A stretch of DNA of 24,259 nt, from IMG/VR virus record IMGVR_UViG_3300047472_000453, positions 1 to 24,259 of that record; one strand, given 5' to 3'. The notes beneath the pieces were generated by a model. The model did no database searches and was not told where the DNA came from. It was given only the letters and a program-made list of their open reading frames with translations. Positions 22,569 through 24,259 of the stretch are shown piece by piece. The number at the start of each line of letters is the position of its first letter. The first letter of the stretch is position 1. A program made the translations under genes and the position numbers. Source of the stretch: a virus.

Positions 22569-24005
22569 CTATTCCTTCAGTCGGGCATCCGCCCAGGCAA
22601 GCCAGCCTTCGAGCCCCGACCCCTGCGACAGATAGCGCAGTGCCTGGGTCGTGCTGTCGACATCGTCGTCATGCGCGCCGTTCGGGAAGGCGGCGTGCGA
22701 TGCGATATAGTCCGCCGCCCAATCCGCCCCTTCGGGCAGGAACACCCGGCCCGACTGGATCAGGGCCGTCACGGCGAAGGCGCGGCTGACCTTGTCGGTG
22801 TCGACCTGCACCGGAATGATCGGCAGCATCGTATCGCGCCTTAATTCCTGGATGAGCGATTGGCCCGACGCTTTGTCCTCCACCAGTACGGCATTGGGCA
22901 GCACCCCGCCCCAGCGTTGCGCGGCCTTCGAGACGAGGATGCGCTTGAGCTCGGGAAATTCGGCTTTCTGCTTCCACAGATCGACCAGATAGAAGCCGCG
23001 CTCGGTTTCGGCCCAGGTGGTACAGACCGAATAATCGTTCGCGGTCCGTGTCTTGAACGCGGTGTCCCAGCTCTGCACGATCCGCTTGACGGGCGGCAGC
23101 GCGTCGGGCGGGAAGAAGCGCCACCAGTCGATCTTGAAGATGCCGCCATCCAGCGGCGCCGGACTCTGCATATACTGCCCGGCAAATTCATAAGGCTTGA
23201 TCCGGCGCATTCGATCGAGCGTTTCGAAATCATGCTTCTGTGGCCAGAGCGGCACGTCGTCCGCATCGAGCGCGGGGATGCAAAGATGATCCCATGTCTC
23301 GCCATTGCCGCCGGCCAGCAGCCAGCCCGCCAGATCCTCCTCGTGCAGCCGCTGCATGATCAGGATGATCGGCGTGGACGGAGCGTTGGTGCGTGATTCC
23401 AGCGTGTTGCGGAACCAGTCGATCACGTTGGCCCGGATCAGATCGGAGGTTGCCTCGACCGCCTTGTGCGGATCGTCGATGATGATCGCACCACCGAAGC
23501 CGCGATCGCCCTCGTCGCGCAATTTACCCGCGCCGAAGCCGGTCATCGTCCCACCCGATCCCGTCGCGAACACCACACCACCGGCCGTGGTGCGCCAATC
23601 GTCACTCGCACGGCGGGCGGGATCGCTCAGCGTGTCGGGAAACAGTTCGCGATACCATTCGGACCGCACGAGATCGCGTGCCCGTGCGGCGTTGCTCGCG
23701 GCGAGCCGCGCGCCATAGCTCACATGGATGAACTCGCTGTCGGGCGCACGGCCGAGCGACCAGGCGATGAAATTGACCACCGCAATTTCGGTCTTCGAAT
23801 AACGCGGCGGCATATTGATGATCAGTCGCTTGCAGTCGCCCGCATGAACCGCCTCCAGCTTGTTGCAGATCAGATCATGGTGCCAGTTATGCTGCCACTG
23901 ATAACCTCGCTGGTTCAGAAAACTGTACCGACAAAACCAGTAAAGCGACGATCGCGCATTTTCCTGCCGCACAGGCAGGGCCTCGTGCGGATCAACCGGC
24001 TGCAT
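22569..24005 (-). CDS. Large terminase subunit, 478 aa
   Basis: ATPase and nuclease domains are both complete. Walker A-like MPPRYSKT (65-72), Walker B AIIIDD (173-178), and the coupling region LIMQRLHEEDLAGWLL (215-230) define the motor. The C-terminal RNase H-like nuclease has SWDTAFKT with Asp313, VEDKASGQSL with Glu376, and HDDDVDSTTQAL with Asp446/Asp447. This is the Terminase_6-type large subunit that packages and cuts concatemeric DNA at the portal. The first in-frame ATG after an upstream TGA is used, but it has no clear SD; the strong GGGAGGCG upstream instead serves an overlapping 11-codon ORF. Confidence 0.94.
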   Translation of the reverse strand: MQPVDPHEALPVRQENARSSLYWFCRYSFLNQRGYQWQHNWHHDLICNKLEAVHAGDCKRLIINMPPRYSKTEIAVVNFIAWSLGRAPDSEFIHVSYGARLAASNAARARDLVRSEWYRELFPDTLSDPARRASDDWRTTAGGVVFATGSGGTMTGFGAGKLRDEGDRGFGGAIIIDDPHKAVEATSDLIRANVIDWFRNTLESRTNAPSTPIILIMQRLHEEDLAGWLLAGGNGETWDHLCIPALDADDVPLWPQKHDFETLDRMRRIKPYEFAGQYMQSPAPLDGGIFKIDWWRFFPPDALPPVKRIVQSWDTAFKTRTANDYSVCTTWAETERGFYLVDLWKQKAEFPELKRILVSKAAQRWGGVLPNAVLVEDKASGQSLIQELRRDTMLPIIPVQVDTDKVSRAFAVTALIQSGRVFLPEGADWAADYIASHAAFPNGAHDDDVDSTTQALRYLSQGSGLEGWLAWADARLKE

Positions 24006-24027
24006 CGCGGGTCAATGGGCTGCCCAT
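23992..24027 (-). CDS. Possible 11-codon upstream ORF overlapping the terminase start
   Basis: GGGAGG lies 7-8 bases before ATG 24027. The frame reads MGSPLTRDAAG and stops inside the first codons of the terminase gene. It may bring ribosomes to the SD-less terminase ATG 22 bases on, by reinitiation, or it may be chance. Confidence 0.25.
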   Translation of the reverse strand: MGSPLTRDAAG

Positions 24028-24028
24028 A

Positions 24029-24211
24029 TCACGCCTCCCGCATATTCTGCCGTTCGGACCAGCGAGCCATGTCGCGCAGCCGCGCCGCCGTGCCGATCAG
24101 GGTATAATAAGCTGCCTCAGGTTCGAGCTCGCCGTGCGCCACTTGCATGACATCGTCGGCGAAATCGCGCAGCAACTGATCGAAGCCGTCGGGCAGCGCA
24201 TGCTTATTCAT
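24029..24211 (-). CDS. Small hypothetical protein upstream of terminase, 60 aa
   Basis: ATG 24211 overlaps the end of the preceding frame (ATGAATAA), so translation is probably coupled. The protein is helical and acidic (FDQLLRDFADDVMQVAHGE, AAYYTLIGTAARLRDMARW). No family is recognised. A longer version could begin at the right edge (ATG 24259), but that stretch reads as the last codons of the previous gene in another frame. Its place before the large terminase might suit a packaging accessory protein, without direct proof. Confidence 0.65.
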   Translation of the reverse strand: MNKHALPDGFDQLLRDFADDVMQVAHGELEPEAAYYTLIGTAARLRDMARWSERQNMREA

Positions 24212-24259
24212 CGAACAATGTGTGGAGCGCGGCGGCGATGCGCTGCCCCTCATCGGCAT
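24204..24259 (-). CDS. C-terminal end of an upstream gene (partial)
   Basis: One frame enters from the right edge and reads ADEGQRIAAALHTLFDE before TAA at 24206-24204, overlapping the ATG of the 60-aa gene. Only 17 residues are visible. Position would suit a small terminase subunit or another packaging protein, but the fragment is too short to identify. Confidence 0.45.
   Translation of the reverse strand, partial: ADEGQRIAAALHTLFDE

Noticed and set aside
1-24259. tRNA genes, CRISPR arrays, insertion sequences and attachment sites
   Set aside because: No cloverleaf, regularly spaced repeat, transposase gene or long flanking direct repeat was seen. Prophage ends probably lie outside the window.

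Overview
The window holds the structural (morphogenesis) part of a tailed-phage prophage with a siphovirus-type gene order, almost certainly in a sphingomonad alphaproteobacterium such as Sphingomonas or Sphingobium. The clues are high GC, a VPEPASW-type PEP-CTERM protein, a CCGTTCGT/GCGAAGTCGAG intergenic palindrome of the kind common in that group, a perfect CtrA-type box, and a tail-tip block in the same order as the alphaproteobacterial gene transfer agent genes g12-g15. No integrase, repressor, replication or lysis gene is visible, so the prophage ends lie outside the window. Nothing looks decayed: the structural frames are intact and tightly packed, with many 4-base ATGA/GTGA overlaps.

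Nearly all genes are on the minus strand, so the phage order runs right to left. Packaging and head genes: a partial upstream gene, a 60-aa protein, the large terminase (22569-24005), the portal (21180-22511), a prohead protease with a long coiled-coil tail (17684-18745), the HK97-type major capsid protein with an inserted beta-rich domain (15973-17598), a 69-aa protein and a gp6-like connector (15150-15704). Neck and tail genes: HK97 gp10-like protein, tail-terminator-like protein, tail tube (13344-14102), the G and GT tail-assembly chaperones joined by a predicted -1 frameshift, and the tape measure (10291-12606). Tail tip and fibres: DUF2460, DUF2163, an NlpC/P60-like peptidase, a 1218-aa tail hub/tip protein, a 110-aa protein, a 785-aa tail protein with an SGNH (sialate O-acetylesterase-like) domain, and a 278-aa LamG-like protein.

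Two cargo insertions interrupt this order. Between portal and protease lie a plus-strand NYN-domain putative RNase with a likely C-terminal LOTUS/OST-HTH domain, with its own promoter and a palindrome inside it; a divergent pair made of a 26-aa leader-like ORF coupled to a 77-aa two-helix membrane protein; and a proline-rich PEP-CTERM protein with a CtrA-type box upstream. Between tape measure and DUF2460 lie a convergent pair of exported proteins: an 86-aa lipoprotein and a 188-aa secreted protein. These look like lysogenic-conversion (moron) genes expressed independently of the late operon.

The most notable signals are the complete -1 frameshift cassette at 12919-12964, the host-like cargo island at 19.7-21.2 kb, the SGNH tail protein with its degenerate repeats, and a rho-independent terminator placed directly before the capsid gene.
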